Shown in pieces: positions 12,820-25,808 of a stretch of 64,000 nucleotides of DNA. How positions within the stretch are numbered: position 1 is the first letter of the stretch; every line of letters begins with the position of its first letter. Location: NCBI GenBank assembly GCA_027625915.1, contig JANTQA010000048.1, positions 1,922,001 through 1,986,000 of the forward strand. Reading direction: 5' to 3'. The notes under the pieces were generated by a model. It was not told the origin of the DNA. It made no database searches and was given only the letters and a program-made list of their open reading frames with translations. The stretch is from Anaeramoeba flamelloides. Lineage: Eukaryota > Metamonada > Anaeramoebidae. The translations under genes were made by a program, and so were the position numbers.

Positions 12820-12988
12820 GGGACTAGTCTCTATTAAATTTTTCTACCTAAATTTAAGAGATTGAGAAAATTGTTTGCCAATTACTTCGATTTGAAAACC
12901 CTCTTTATTTTCAATATTAAACTTATTTCTAGATTAAGAATCCTTATTTAGAAATTGGTCAAAAAAAAAAATAATATGGACTAGTCCC
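12820..12988 (-). mobile_element. H element copy 2 (169 bp, GGGACTAGTC termini)
   Basis: Inverted termini GGGACTAGTC at both ends. TTAA precedes the left end (with the last bases shared with the terminus) and lies one base beyond the right end, so TTAA-targeted insertion (piggyBac-like) is suggested. Copy 1 lies in opposite orientation on the other side of EMC7. Confidence 0.7.
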
Positions 12989-13089
12989 ATTAAAGAAAAT
13001 AATCTCTTTCTGGTACTGTTTATTAACTTTGGGGAAAAAAATGGAACATGATTTTTAATTGATAACATTAGTAGCAATAAAAATTGATA

Positions 13090-13286
13090 CAGTCAGTTTT
13101 ACTTTTAAGGAACAAACTTTCAATGAAATTTAAGGCACAAAAAAATCTCAAATGAAGAAACATTTTTTGGTATTTTTATTTTTTTACTCTTTATTTTGCT
13201 TGATTTTGAATTTTGTGCCTTAATTTGAGATTTTTTTGTACCTTAAATTTCGTTGGAAGTTTGTGTCTTAAAAGTGAAACTGATTG
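13090..13286. mobile_element. L element copy 1 (CAGTCAG MITE)
   Basis: 197 bp between TA dinucleotides (13088-13089 and 13287-13288). Long inverted termini: CAGTCAGTTTTACTTTTAAG on the left and its imperfect complement ending GATTG on the right, with inner arms AAATTTAAGGCACAAA and TACCTTAAATTTCGTT. Member of a family with four full copies here. Confidence 0.85.
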
Positions 13287-13288
13287 TA

Positions 13289-13377
13289 CTAGAATCTGGA
13301 TTTTGGGCCTTAATTTTAGAATTTTCTTATACCGTCATTTTGGTTGTAAGTTTGTGTCTTAAAAGTGGAATTGATTG
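13289..13377. mobile_element. L element, right-half fragment
   Basis: Directly abuts L copy 1 and repeats only the right arm (GGGCCTTAATTTTAGAATTT ... TTAAAAGTGGAATTGATTG). It looks like a partial duplication or an L inserted into an older L. Confidence 0.65.
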
Positions 13378-14874
13378 TATCAACTCCAATAGAAAACTAA
13401 TTAACTTGAAAGACAAATCCATTATATTATTTTCAATCAAACCAACAAATTCAATTTAAATCTAATTTTATATCGAAATTGTTAAAGTGGGTTTGGAGAT
13501 CTCAAAAATAGTCAACTTTTTCAACAATTTTTTATAATTGAGCAATCAAAGAAAAACCTTTTTTTAAAATATAGTATTTAAAAAACTGTTTTTGTGTTGA
13601 ATCCTTCTTTTTGTCTTTAATTATTTATTTATTCTTTATTAATTAATGTTACTTTGAATTTTCAAGATCTGTTGAGGTTACCAATTAAAAATAGTATTTC
13701 ACTTTATCTCTCCAAATGTTAATGATTTTCGATATTTCTAAAATTGAAAAAATCCAGTATTTCAAATAAAATGTTGAAAAAAAACTTAGTTGATAGTGGT
13801 GGACATGGTTTTTGTTGACTTGATTTACCAAAAAATAAATTCAAATTTTACTCTTAGTTAAAAAAAAATTAAAAAAATAAATATCATTCCATTAAAAAAA
13901 ATGTTAAATCAGTTTTTTTAGCAAAATACGAGTGAAATTGTTTCTTTTCTAAATATTTTTTACTTTTTTTTTTAATTATTAATATTGATACCCCAAATTG
14001 AAAATCCCCAGACCTGAATAATACTTATTGTTAAAATATTAAAAACAATTTCTAGTTAATATAAAAATCTAGAGTAATAACTAATATTAATGAAAAGTTA
14101 ATTGTACTCAGGTTTAACATTAAAATCTCAAACTTGATAAATTTAAAAAGGTTGATTTTTGGGACATTTTGATGTTTTGTTTTCTATTTTAATTATAATA
14201 ACCAATATAATTTTTAGCTTTGATTTTTATTATTAGAATTGGTGAAATAATTAGTGAAAAAATATTAGAATATGAAATATGTTACTACTATTATCCCATT
14301 ACAATCTATTTGAAAATTTATTCGAATAATTATTCCTTTAATTTCTTCTTTTCAATCCCTACCACCTTTTTTAAAAAAAAATTAATTTCAAAATTGAAGT
14401 AATTTAAAATTTTTATTTATAGTTAACCAATCTAAATCATTATTTAACTTTACCAAAATACTGAGTTAAAATTTTTAACAAAGATTGAATGGAATAAATA
14501 TTGTAAAATTTGTTTTTATATTTCTCTATATTAATTATTTTTTATTTTTATTTATTCTTTTTTTATGGATAAATTAGTTTTTTTAATTTATTCAATTTTT
14601 TTCATAAGATCTTATCATTTGTAATTCATATGAAAATAAACTAAAAATAATATTTTAGAGTTCATCAAAAAAATAATAAATAAATTCCAAAAGAAAATAA
14701 AATAAAACTCAAAACAAAAAATAAATATTACCATTTTTTCTGTCAAAGTTCCCCAAAAAGTTTTTTCAAATTTCAATTTGTATTAATAATTTAACTCTGA
14801 GGAACAAATAAGAAATAATTAGAATAATACACATCTAATATTAGTTGATATACGACTGGAATAAAACTAATAAA

Positions 14875-14877
<3 letters not shown>

Positions 14878-14910
<33 letters not shown>
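14878..14910. repeat. (TA)n microsatellite
   Basis: Uninterrupted TA run of roughly 16 units in intergenic DNA. Confidence 0.9.
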
Positions 14911-14911
<1 letters not shown>

Positions 14912-15989
14912 CTAAAAATTAAGAAACTCAAATTCATAAGTAACTATTGAGAAAAAAAAACAAATTTCATTTTGATCTTCAATTGAAGACCAATTAAAAT
15001 TTCAATATAAATCACTATTATTTTTATAACCAATCATTTTCATATAATTTCAATAAACATTAGAATAACAAATTTCTAACCAAGTGATTATAATCCTTGT
15101 AATAATGAAATTAAATTTGTAAAAAAATTATCTTTCAAATAAAAATCTAAGAACAGAAAAATAAAGTAAAAATATTGAAAAATGATTTAATTTAGACATT
15201 TACACAAAATAAATTATTTGTGATAATATTGATTCCAATTTCTTAAAACAAAGGTAATTAACTCTTTATAACTAGACTTCTTTCAATAGAAAATAATTTA
15301 TTGCTGAATATACAATTAGAGGATTATGATTTACTTTTCTACTTTTTATAAGGTTCGAAAAACACAAATATTAGTAATTTTGACCAATAAATTAAAATTA
15401 GTTAGCCTGAAGATAAAACTGATTTATTAATTATCAGAAAAATAAAATCTCAACAAAAAGGATTTGTGAACTAATTTTTTATTTAATTTTTTGAAATAGA
15501 TGAAAAAAAGTTAACATAAATAAGTAATTGAAAAATAATCACAATTTCCTTTTTTTAAATTTTTTTTTTGATATTATTTTATTAAACTGGGGAAAATCAC
15601 GATACTAAATTCTTGTTTTTTATTTGAGAGTGTACTTTTGTTAAAATAACCAGTCCTTACTTGATAAATCTGGGTTTCAATATTCAGAGTGTTATATATA
15701 AATGAAATGACTTTAAATAAAATGATCAAAGGCAGATACCAATCAAAAAGTTAATAACGTATTAGTTTTTTTAAGTTCGGCGATATAAATATGGAAATAT
15801 AAAAATGAAAGATCAAATTTAAAATCTTTTTCATGAGGTTTTATGAATTTAAATAACAAAAAAAAACCTTTATTTTCCAAAAAAACTGAAAACTTTATAA
15901 AAAAATTTTTATCTAATTCAATTCACAAATTAATTAGTGTAAAAGATCAAGGAATTTACATTTCAAATTAATTTAACCCTGGAAATATA

Positions 15990-16186
15990 CAGTCATTTTC
16001 ACTTTTAAGGCACAAACTTTCAACGAAATTTCAGGCACAATAAAAATCTCAAATTAAAGCACAAAATTCAAATTCTAGTAAAAATAAATTGTAAAAAAAA
16101 AAATTCCAAAATTTGTGCCTTAATTTGAGATTTTTTTGTGCCTTAAATTTCGTTGAAAGTTTGTGCCTTAAAAGTAAAACTGACTG
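15990..16186. mobile_element. L element copy 2
   Basis: 197 bp flanked by TA (15988-15989 and 16187-16188). The termini CAGTCATTTTCACTTTTAAG and TTAAAAGTAAAACTGACTG are inverted, and the arms carry AAGGCACAAACTTTCAACG and its complement. One of the best-preserved copies. Confidence 0.87.
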
Positions 16187-16933
16187 TATTTATATCTTGT
16201 AATTGATTTTTTTTTAGAACAAATAAAAAAAAGTTACAAATATATTAATGAAAAAATGTTTTATGTTCACAAAACATGATATTTTTGGCTCCAATATCTA
16301 TTGAATTGATTTTGAATAAGAAGAATGAATTAAAAAAAAAAATGAGATAAATACTTTCTATTCTTTGATTATCTCAAACTAATAATATAATATAAGAATT
16401 TAACAAAAATGTTTCATAAAATTTAAAGTTAAATGTTTCAGATATTCAAACAAATTTTCAATTTGAACATAAGAAAAATTCTTTCTGTCACATTGTTTGT
16501 GGGTAATGAGTGTGCTTATGGATATAAAATGATTTCAAGTTCTATAAAATATGAATAGTCCTTAATTCCAAAAAAGTGAAAAAAACTTGGATTTTTTTTT
16601 CTTTTTCAGATTATTAAAGTATTTAAACAAAAAGCTTTTGTTCAAGAATAAAACCAAAAAAAAAAAAACTAATTATATTTAAAATTCACTTTTATTAATG
16701 TGTTTAAAGGTGAATTAACTCGAAAAATTAAAAAAAAACAGGAATTTTCGGTGCTGAGAAACATTTTCAAATGAGTATAAAACTTGTTATTATCATTTTC
16801 CAAAAACCAAAAGAAACTCAATAATAGAACACCAACCCTCAACAAGAGGAAAACTCCATAATTAAATATTTTGCAAATATTTTTTTATTTTTTTTTATTT
16901 TATTCGAAAAATAAACAAACCAAAACTCTCAAA

Positions 16934-19900
16934 ATGGCATATTCTGATAATGAAGAAACAACTTGGGTGAGTTGGTTTTGTTCATTGGAAAGGAATGACA
17001 TCTTAACAGAGGTTGTCCCACAATACTTGAACGACAACTTCAATTTTACAGGCTTGTCCAATTTCGTGCCTTATTATTCACTTGCACTAAGAACGATCAG
17101 AACTGAAGAAATTTCAGACGAAGGTAACACAATCAAAACTATATTCTTTATTTCTTTGTTTTGTTGTTTGAGAACTGATCCATTGACTTACCAAAAAGAA
17201 TTTTTTTTTTTTTTTTTTTGTTTTTTTTTTTTTGAAATTCTCAATCAAAAAATAATTTCCATTTCAAGATATTTTAACTGAAGAGCAAGAAGAATTAGTA
17301 CAAGGTGCTGCGGAAGTGCTTTATGGTTTGATTCATGCAAGATGGATTGTAACACCTCATGGTGTTCAACATATGGTAATTAATTATCCAAATAAATATT
17401 CCCTTCAAATTTGTTCTTTTTTTTTCTCAAGCAACCAACCAAACAAACCAACCAAACAAACAAATAATTCTTTTTTCCTTAAATAAATCATAAACAAAGA
17501 TTAAAAAATATCAAGAAGCTAAATTTGGAACCTGTCCAAGAGTTTATTGTGAAAGTCAACCCTGTTTACCAATTGGGCTTTCGGATATTGCTGGTCAAGT
17601 TTGTCTTTCTCTTTTCCTTTTCTCTTTTTATTTTTTTCCATTTCTTGATTTAACAAAAAAAGAATTTTTTCTTTTTGTTTTTTATTTTTTCCATTCCAAA
17701 TTAAAGACCCAAAAAACAAATTAAAATTGATTTTGCACTTTTGTTGGCATTTTTAATTCTAAAAACAACAAAGTTTCAATTAATAAAAATTTCAAAAATA
17801 AACAAAATTTTTATTCAACTTTCTGAAAATAATCTTTTTTTCTCTTTCTTCACAAAAAATCAAGAATAAAATAAACATGATCAAAGTCCCCCAAATTTCA
17901 AAGGGAAAAGCAGTAATATAACTATTTTTTGGATTAAAATAGTTGAAATTTTAATTGATCTCTGAAATAATTTTTATGCAAGGACAAATAAAAATGTTGT
18001 TCATTTGTTTCTCTACAAATACTAAAAAATACTTTGTACACATTAGAACAAAAATGAAATGAATTTCATGCCACTTTTGAGGGAAACTTTTATGAAAATA
18101 AAATGAAATTTGATTGAAAATCAATTGATTTTTTGTAATACAATTTAATGAGTGTTCATTGGAATAGTCAATGGAAGTTACCAGGAAATTTAAAGGAAAT
18201 TATTTATTGAAAATTTTTGGAATTGAATGAAAAATGTTGAAATATAAAAGAATAATATATGAAAATTAAATGAAAGTTTAATTGAAATTTCAAAAAAGAT
18301 ATTTATTTTTTTGATTGTTTTGTGTGAGAAAAAAGAAACACTACCCAAAAATAGAGGGAAAAAGTAAAATAAAAAAAAAAGCAATAGAAATGTAGCAATA
18401 AAAGTTTTAAGATAGAATCACCAAAAGGTCTTCTTGCGCCATTGTTTCCTAAATTTTTTGCTTCTTGAAATGATCAAATTTATTTTAAGACTGGTCTTTC
18501 TATTTATTATTTTATAATAGACTTTAGCGGTTTTTTTTATTTTTAGGTATTTTTTGTTGTTGTTAGAAAAAGAAAAAGAAAAAAAGAAACCTAAAAAGAC
18601 CCAAAATTAAGCCAAATTTCTATTATGCCATTTCCCCAAGTCCAACAAAAAAACAAATCACAAAAATAAAAAGTAAAAAAATAAAAAAATGAAAATCTTA
18701 AAAAATTTTTTGCATATAGCAAAAGAAAAACTGAATAACCGTCGTGTATAAAAATGAATAATTTATATTAATTGTAAACATGACTGGAGATGAAAGAATA
18801 ATTTTTCCAATTAATAAACATGTCGACTTTTTTAACACAACACTTAAAGCGTTTTATTAAGAGTTTTAATTTATTTTAGCTCCATGATTGTATTTGGACT
18901 GTTTGAAAATGTGATAAAAATTCAATGAATATTTCCAAGAATTATAATGATAATTGTACACAAATTTCAAAGAAACAATCCTTTAATGAATTTCATTGGA
19001 AATTTGAGGATTTTTTGAGGAACTATTCATCAAAATTTCATCAGAATTCATCAAAATAAATCAAATGAAAATCAAAGCAAATTTGATTGAAATTCCAAAA
19101 GCCATAATCTTTTTGGATGAAATTGATTGAAATTTAATGGAAAATTCAATGATTTCATATATATTTGTACTCATTTGTATCAATGAATTACAAAAAAAAA
19201 AACCCTATATTCAATGTTGTAAAAAAATATTTTTAATCTTAATTCACAAAAAATCACATTTCTTTCTTTTGTCAACATACAGATCACCCACTAACCTTTG
19301 TTTTCCTTCGGTTCAATTTATTTTATAAAAAAAACTTTTCTTCAACACAACTTTCACAAATCGAATAATAAAAAAAAAAAAAAAAAATTCTTAAAACTTA
19401 AACCTTGGAGTGTAGGTTAAACACACGCCCATTCAATACCATATCACTTTTGGTTTCATTTTCAAAAAAAAAAATGCAAAAATTTTTTGTTTGACAAAAT
19501 TTCCATGGAAAAATAATAAAATCACAATAACCAAAGTAATTTTTCGAATCAAAAAAAATTTTTCAAATTAATATTTTACTGTAGGTACCTAAATAGTTTT
19601 TTATTCTAAAAATTTTCTTTCTAAGATAATTCTTATAAATTCTATATCTTGGATCCTTTTCGTTATAATTCAAATTATAAATTTTATTTTAAAGGCAATT
19701 AATATATTTGTGGTTCTAAGTGATTTATATTTGGATGAAATATATACATTCGAAGATTTTGATAAAAAAAATAATAAATTCTATTGGAATATAAAATCGA
19801 TTTTAAAAAGGGAATTTGAACAAGTTCAGAACTCAAATAATAGGATTCAAGCCACTTCTTTTTTTTCAATATTTTCCACCTTAAAGAAAAAATATTTTTG

Positions 19901-22900
19901 AAAGGAATTTTTTTAATTTGACCAGCAAATCCAACTAAAAAATAATATTTTGTTATCTTTCGAATTTTTTTTACAATTTATCAACTATTTGAAAAAATCG
20001 TTTAAATTTTATCAATTTAATTGATTTAAAGTTCAATTCACATATGATCAAAAAAACAATCGATGAAATTGAAGATTTTTTTTTTGAAATTTGAAAGGGT
20101 AAATTCTACCCAATAAAAAATATAAATAATTTGTTGGGTGAAAAGTTCTTGCAAATATTTAAAGTTCATTTTGTATGTAAAACTTAAACAACTTGTTTTT
20201 GGAGAATAATTAATGAATTACACTTGTAATTTTCTTTTCAATAAAATAAAAGCGAAAGATAAAAAAAAAATGAAAAAATGAAAATTAACTACAAGTAAGA
20301 AATAACATAAATTACAGTTTAAGACATTGAAAATAGGAAAATTAGTTTTGGGTTCTTATATTGTCTGATCAAATATCAATTATTGACTCCAACTATCAAA
20401 ACAAAAACTATCAAAAAAAAAATTGAAACAAAAATTCTTTTGTTAAAATATTTTAATAAATAAAAAAAGCTTTATCAGAAAGAATCTATCAAATATTTCC
20501 GAAAATACCAGAAAATCGAAAATACCCGAAAATTTTTTAACCACATTAAAACACGTTATGGACAACTTCTAAGAAATCCTAGGATCAATACATTCAGTTT
20601 AAAGGTAAAATTGGAATTTTATTTTCGAAAATTTTTTTTCTTTTTGGCTGAAAATATCAAAATTCAAAAAATTTTAATTTTGTGGAATGGTATTCAACCC
20701 ATTTTGTGTGAAAGGGGTTGGTATCTTGGATGACTGTAATATTACTGATCATTTCTAAATTGTATAAACTAAATGAGAGAAAATGTACTTGCTAAGAAAA
20801 TTTCTAATTGTGTATCATTACCCATAATTTTGTAATCTTAAATACTATCCAAAAATAACCGATTAATATCTAATTGTACAATATATACCCATACCCTACA
20901 CAAGGTGAACCAAGCCAAATTTTATTTAACTCCCATCCCATAAATGGAACTGTTTTAACCAAAACATACAAACACGGACCATACCAAAACCTAACACAAC
21001 CCAACACCCTTACATACCCATAAACGTACCCTAATAAGTAACAACAATTACTCAAATATACTCATATGGTACCAAAACCTCTTTAGAGTAGTTTAAAGTA
21101 GAAAATTCATAAAAAAATATTTTGAAAAAAGTAAAATTGTTATTTTACCTGCTAAACTGAGTATATTGGTACAAGGATTTCTTTGGAGTTGTCCATAACG
21201 TGTTTTTATGTGGTTAAAAAATTTTCGGGTATTTTCGATTTTCGGGTATTTTCGAGAATATTTCAAACACCCTATCAGAAATACTCAAAAGAAAACTTTT
21301 TTTTTTCTTCCAAAAATTCATTTTTAATGATTATTCTTTTTGTGGATCTATGATTTTATAAATATTTTATTCTCCAATGAATTGCCTAAAAAAATTGATT
21401 TTTTTACTTTAATGAAAAATTATATAAATAGATCTATTACTAAATTCCAAATGAGAAATGTGAATAATCTCATTTGGATTTAAAAAAAATTTAAGAACAA
21501 TTAGAGATAATTAACTCTACACTTAAAAGTTTCATGGGCTATTTTTAAATTAATTTTTTTTTAAAAAAATTGTTTCTTATTCTTTCAATGCTTTTAGCAA
21601 TCATAAGGGATTAAAGGTAAATAAAAATTTTTTTGAAAGAATATCTAAATAAATGATTTTGTAAAAAGAAGTGTTCAGAAACTATTTTTTAAAAAAATAG
21701 TATTAACCTCAAAAAAATGAATATTTTAAGAAAAAAAAAATTATTTTTTCCAAAAATCTCAGAATGTATAAAAGCTATACCAAAAAAGCAGGAGAGGATT
21801 TATTTTAAAAATCTCTTTATTCGACTTAATTCCTATATAATTACTTAAATATCCAAAAGTTATTGATTCTTCATAATAATTCAATTTGTTTTTTAGTAAA
21901 ACATTACTTAATTAAAGAGATTAAAAGTTTCGGATATCAATTTTATCTGATTTTTTTTACTTTTAAAATTGGTGATTATTTTTGATCTTACAAAATTTTT
22001 TAAATTAGAAAGTCGTTTAATATCTACACAATTTCTAGATAAAAGGAAAAACTTATAACAGTATATAATTGTTTAAAAAAATCTTTTTATCTTTATCATA
22101 TTGCCTTATTTCAATTTTTTATTGAAATTGTAACTTGTTTTTTCACTAAAAAAGTTTTTTTTTTTTTTTATTCTTTGAAAATATTTTGATGAACATTTTT
22201 TGAAATCTGCATCCAACAGAATGTAGTTACAGGGTAAAATTCTTGAATTTATATTTTCCGATTTTAAAAATAGTTTATTTTTTTTTTGTTGTTCCAATTT
22301 ATCTTCAGTATTCAAAACTTCAATACTTTAATAATAAAAAAAAAAAAAAAAAAAACATTCTCAAGAACAATAGGTAACATAATTTTTAATTGAGAAAATT
22401 AAATAAACCGAACTAATTTTGTTTTATTTTAATCTTTTTTATTGAGATTTTATGATGAAGAATTTTTAATGGATTTTTTTTTTTTTAAAGTTAATTGTAT
22501 AAAATAATATCTTTTATGATATTAAATAGCATTATTGAAAGATTTTATAATATTGGGGGGGGATAATTAAATTTTTTTCTCTCTATTTTTATCTTTTTTT
22601 TTCCATTTAATAATTGAAATAATTAAAGTATTAAAAATTAAAAAAAAAAATTTTGACAAAAAACAAAATTCATACAAATAAAGAAGAAAAGAAAAAACAA
22701 AAAGATATAATATATATATATATATATATAGAATTAAAAAAATAAACTGGGTTTGGAATTGAAATAATACCCCTCACTTCTTGTTTGGATATTTTCAAAT
22801 TTAAAGTAATGGAAGGAATTAACAAATAAATTATTATTTTTTTTTTGAATAAATTAATATTTATCAAAGTCTGATTGATTAATAATTAATATTTATTAAG

Positions 22901-23321
22901 AAAGAGATTTATTAATATTTATCATTATTTATTTTTTACATTTCCGTATTATCTCAATTTTTTTCAAAAGTCAAAACTCAAAATTTTTTGTCCGAGATGC
23001 CAACGTATTTTTGATCCAAGAATCACTCGGCATGCAATGATGGATGGCGCATATTTTGGATCAACATTTGCTCATTTTTTACTTAATTCAGCACGCGAAC
23101 TTCGACCATTTCGACCAACACATAAACACGTTCCAACAATAATGGGGTTTAAAATTAGTCCAAAGGTTTCTCATTATAGAAACTCAAAGAAAGAAAAAGA
23201 AAAAAATGGAAATGGAAATGGAAATGGAAATGGAAATGGAAATGAAAATGGAAATGGAAATGGAAATGGAAAGAAAAATAGAAACGAAAATGAAAATGAA
23301 CTTGAAAATACTGAGAAATAA
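16934..23321 (+). CDS. CSNK2B: Casein kinase 2 regulatory (beta) subunit
   Basis: Four exons: 16934-17123, 17269-17375, 17500-17598 and 22971-23321; 248 residues. The introns are 145, 124 and 5372 bp. All splice phases agree and every junction restores family consensus (SDEG/DILTEEQ, QHM/IKKYQ, SDIAGQ/SKLKIFC). CK2 beta dimerises through a zinc finger and tethers two catalytic alpha subunits. Seen here: [12 protein letters not shown] at the start, [12 protein letters not shown], the zinc ligands Cys111, Cys116, Cys139 and Cys142 (CPRVYC and CPRC), [16 protein letters not shown] and the C-terminal GFKISP motif. The acidic loop of animal CK2 beta is short here (EEISDEGD). After the conserved core comes an unusual tail of Asn-Gly/Glu repeats from about residue 209. 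The donor of the large intron (GTTTGT) differs from the GTAA donors of the other two. That intron holds a Mutator-like element and an A repeat. Confidence 0.93.
20482..21272. mobile_element. F element: Mutator-like non-autonomous transposon
   Basis: 791 bp with inverted termini of about 140 bp (shared CCCGAAAATTTTTTAACCAC and AACACGTTATGGACAACT), flanked by an exact 9-bp direct duplication TATCAGAAA (20473-20481 and 21273-21281). Long inverted repeats plus a 9-bp duplication are the hallmark of Mutator-like elements. The interior is locally richer in C (strings such as ACCCATACCCTAC) and has no transposase. It sits inside the CK2 beta intron in an apparently harmless position. Confidence 0.85.
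21780..22345 (-). repeat. Dispersed repeat A, copy 2
   Basis: Reverse-complement match to 1885-2490, most clearly over the part with AAATTGAATTATTATGAAGA and TTTTAAAATAAATC; the other half has diverged. The frame at 22106-22315 falls within it. Confidence 0.5.
22711..22731. repeat. (TA)n microsatellite
   Basis: Short TA run near the end of the CK2 beta intron. Confidence 0.8.
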
Positions 23322-23477
23322 AAAAATTAAAAATTCCTTTCTCATTGTTGTTTATTTTATCTTAATTTATTTTACTATTTTTTTTATTATTAATAAATAT
23401 GATAAAAAAAAAAATCTAAAATACTTGATTTTTTTTTTCCTTTTTCTTTTCCCCTTTCCAGGATTAAATCCCTAATC

Positions 23478-24640
23478 ATTATATTTTTTTTTGTACAAAT
23501 TTGGAAAATTAAATATTTTGTCCTATTTGGTGGATTTATCTAAAAAAAGAGGTATCATCACAACCAAAAAGAATTCAGAAAATCATCGTAAGGCAAATTC
23601 ATTTGAGTTATCTTGATTTTAATTTTTTCAAAATAAATTTAATATTAGAAAATTTTCCATTTTAGAAATTGTTTGTTATTTAAATAGTAAAGTTTAAATT
23701 GAATACCAATATACAAATTCTTTCAATGAACTCTCTATATTGTGTTTAACATATAAAACAAAAAAAGGCAAATCTCAAGTAATGGTACAAAATCTTTAAT
23801 AAACAAAAAAAGTGGAAAAATTCAAATATATCAGTTTGATACTTCGAACAGAAAACATGAAATAACTATTGAGAAATATCTTTTTTTAATATAATTTTTA
23901 ATTGATTCTGGATCTTCACGTCTAAAATAAAAGGGAAACGTATTAGAATTTTTGATTTGACTTTCAAATAAACTAATCCTAAATAAACTTGAATCCAAAA
24001 CGGTGAACTTTTAAAAGTATTAGGAACTATAAAATTCACACGTTTTAAAAAGTTTAAGAAGTAATGAAAAGGTATAAAAAATCATTTTTAAAAAAATAAA
24101 TGCTTTTGTTATCACTTTTATCAAGTTAACCAACCTTGACAAACAAAACTTAAAACAAAAAAAAAACAGAAAAGACCTTGAAGTATCTTGAATTCTAATA
24201 GTTCAAAAGAATTCAGAATATTTTCAATACTTTTTGAAAAAAAAAAAACAAACACAAACCTCAAATTTTGATTAAATTTGTGATTTATATAATACATATA
24301 TTCAATCAAGTCACTTAAATGTTTTACCAGTTCTAAATTAGTGATACTTGTTGTATTCAAAAAATATTCCTTTGGAATTATAGTAAAATTGAAGATTTAT
24401 CGTTCTATAGGGATGAAAAATCACTTTTTTCTTCTTAATAGAATTTAATTTTTTATCCTAAAATACTTGTTCTTTATAAAAATAAAATTAATATAAATTT
24501 TTTGTTTTTATTTTTGGTGAGGTGGATAAACCATATTTGATTTAAATAGAAATACAAAATTCTTTGATCTTTACAAAAAAAAAATGATATAATCTAATCA
24601 AAAAAAAAAAAATATTTTTAAATTTTCTTCTAGTACATAT
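23478..24640 (+). repeat. Dispersed repeat B, copy 2
   Basis: Same-orientation match to 2560-3775, starting just after the CK2 beta coding end. The minus-strand frame at 24121-24360 lies inside it and may be the trace of a former coding segment. Confidence 0.6.
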
Positions 24641-25808
24641 ATATTTTTTATTGTTTTTTTCTTTTTTTTTAAATATTGAATAAAAAAATCCAAAAATTTA
24701 AAATTTTAATAATTTAATAAAATAAAAATTGGAAGATTTGTTATTTTATAGATTAAAAAGGTATTAACTATTCAAAATCACGATATTTAGAATGGAAAAA
24801 AATAGATAATATGTCCCTACGAACCAAAAAACACTAAAAATGAAAAACTGATCAAATACTTGCCATTAATACAATTAAAAAAACAAAATAAAAAAATTAA
24901 AAGAAATAAAGTTTCAATTTAACTTTACCTTGAAAACATTTTTTGCCAAAATCATTGAATTCACACTTGAAATTATGTATATTTCAAGATTCAGTATCTT
25001 GTTTTAACTCATTTACTAAAATAAATTCTAAATTATGGGAATTTTCTTTTCACAAAAGGCACTAATTTGGTCCTCAAATGTTTTTTTTAGTTTTAAATGG
25101 TATAATTAAAAAAAAAATTAAACTAAAGGGATAAACTCTTTGGAAAAGCATTCTAATTTAAAATATTAACTTATTCTTTGATTTCAAACTTTTCTCAACC
25201 CCCAATTTTTCAAAAAAAAAATAAAAAAGTTCACACTAATTTCAAAAAATAATTTTGAAATTCAAAAGTTGAGTGTGTTTTTATTCTAAAAAAAAATATC
25301 CCAGTGTTTAATTGAATTAAGTTATGAAACTTAGATTTCGAAAAATATTAATCAAAAAAAAAATAGTGCTTAATTTTATTAAGGGCATATATAATTATTT
25401 AAATTATTTTTTAATTTAATATGAATAGATAATCAGTGATTTTAATAAACTAGTTATCATTGTTTCTTAAAATTATATTAAAGAAACTAATATATTTATT
25501 AAATATCTAGAAAAAATTTAATTATTTTGATTTCAAATTTCTTTTTTAAAATTTAACAAACATTTCAAAATAGATTATCATTTTTTTTTTTTTTTTTTTT
25601 TTTTTTTTGTGAAAAATCATTTTATGAAATTTGAAAAAAAATTTTATAGAAAATTAAAAAAAATCTTAAAATACTTTCTACAGATATAAATATTTTCTAA
25701 AAATTCGTTTTTAACTTATTTCTTTTTGTTTTTTTTTGTTAAAAAAACTGTTTAATATTCTTTTTTATCAAATTTTCTATTTAAAACTAAAATTAACTTT
25801 ATTTATTA

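Larger units (their letters stand above)
11966..16933. other. Intergenic region between EMC7 and CK2 beta
   Basis: Holds H element copy 2 (12820-12988), L copy 1 with an attached half copy (13090-13377), a (TA)n tract (about 14878-14910) and L copy 2 (15990-16186). The other sequence is A/T-rich with no gene that I can support. The frame at 13253-13459 lies mostly inside the L repeats and is not a gene. Confidence 0.7.
17599..22970 (+). other. 5.4 kb intron of the CK2 beta gene
   Basis: Donor GTTTGT, acceptor CAAAAG, phase 0. It contains the F transposon (20482-21272) and repeat A copy 2 (21780-22345). About 18050-18320 and 18950-19150 are rich in GAAATTTGATTGAAA-type near-repeats. Frames at 17519-17719, 18190-18384 and 19710-19901 show no family signal. 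Confidence 0.8.

Noticed and set aside
13253-13459. 68-codon frame on the plus strand
   Set aside because: It lies almost wholly inside the L repeats and reads their inverted arms.
20870-21055. 61-codon minus-strand frame rich in Tyr, Gly and Val
   Set aside because: It is contained in the interior of the F transposon and shows no domain or second copy; the C-rich repeats on the plus strand explain the composition.
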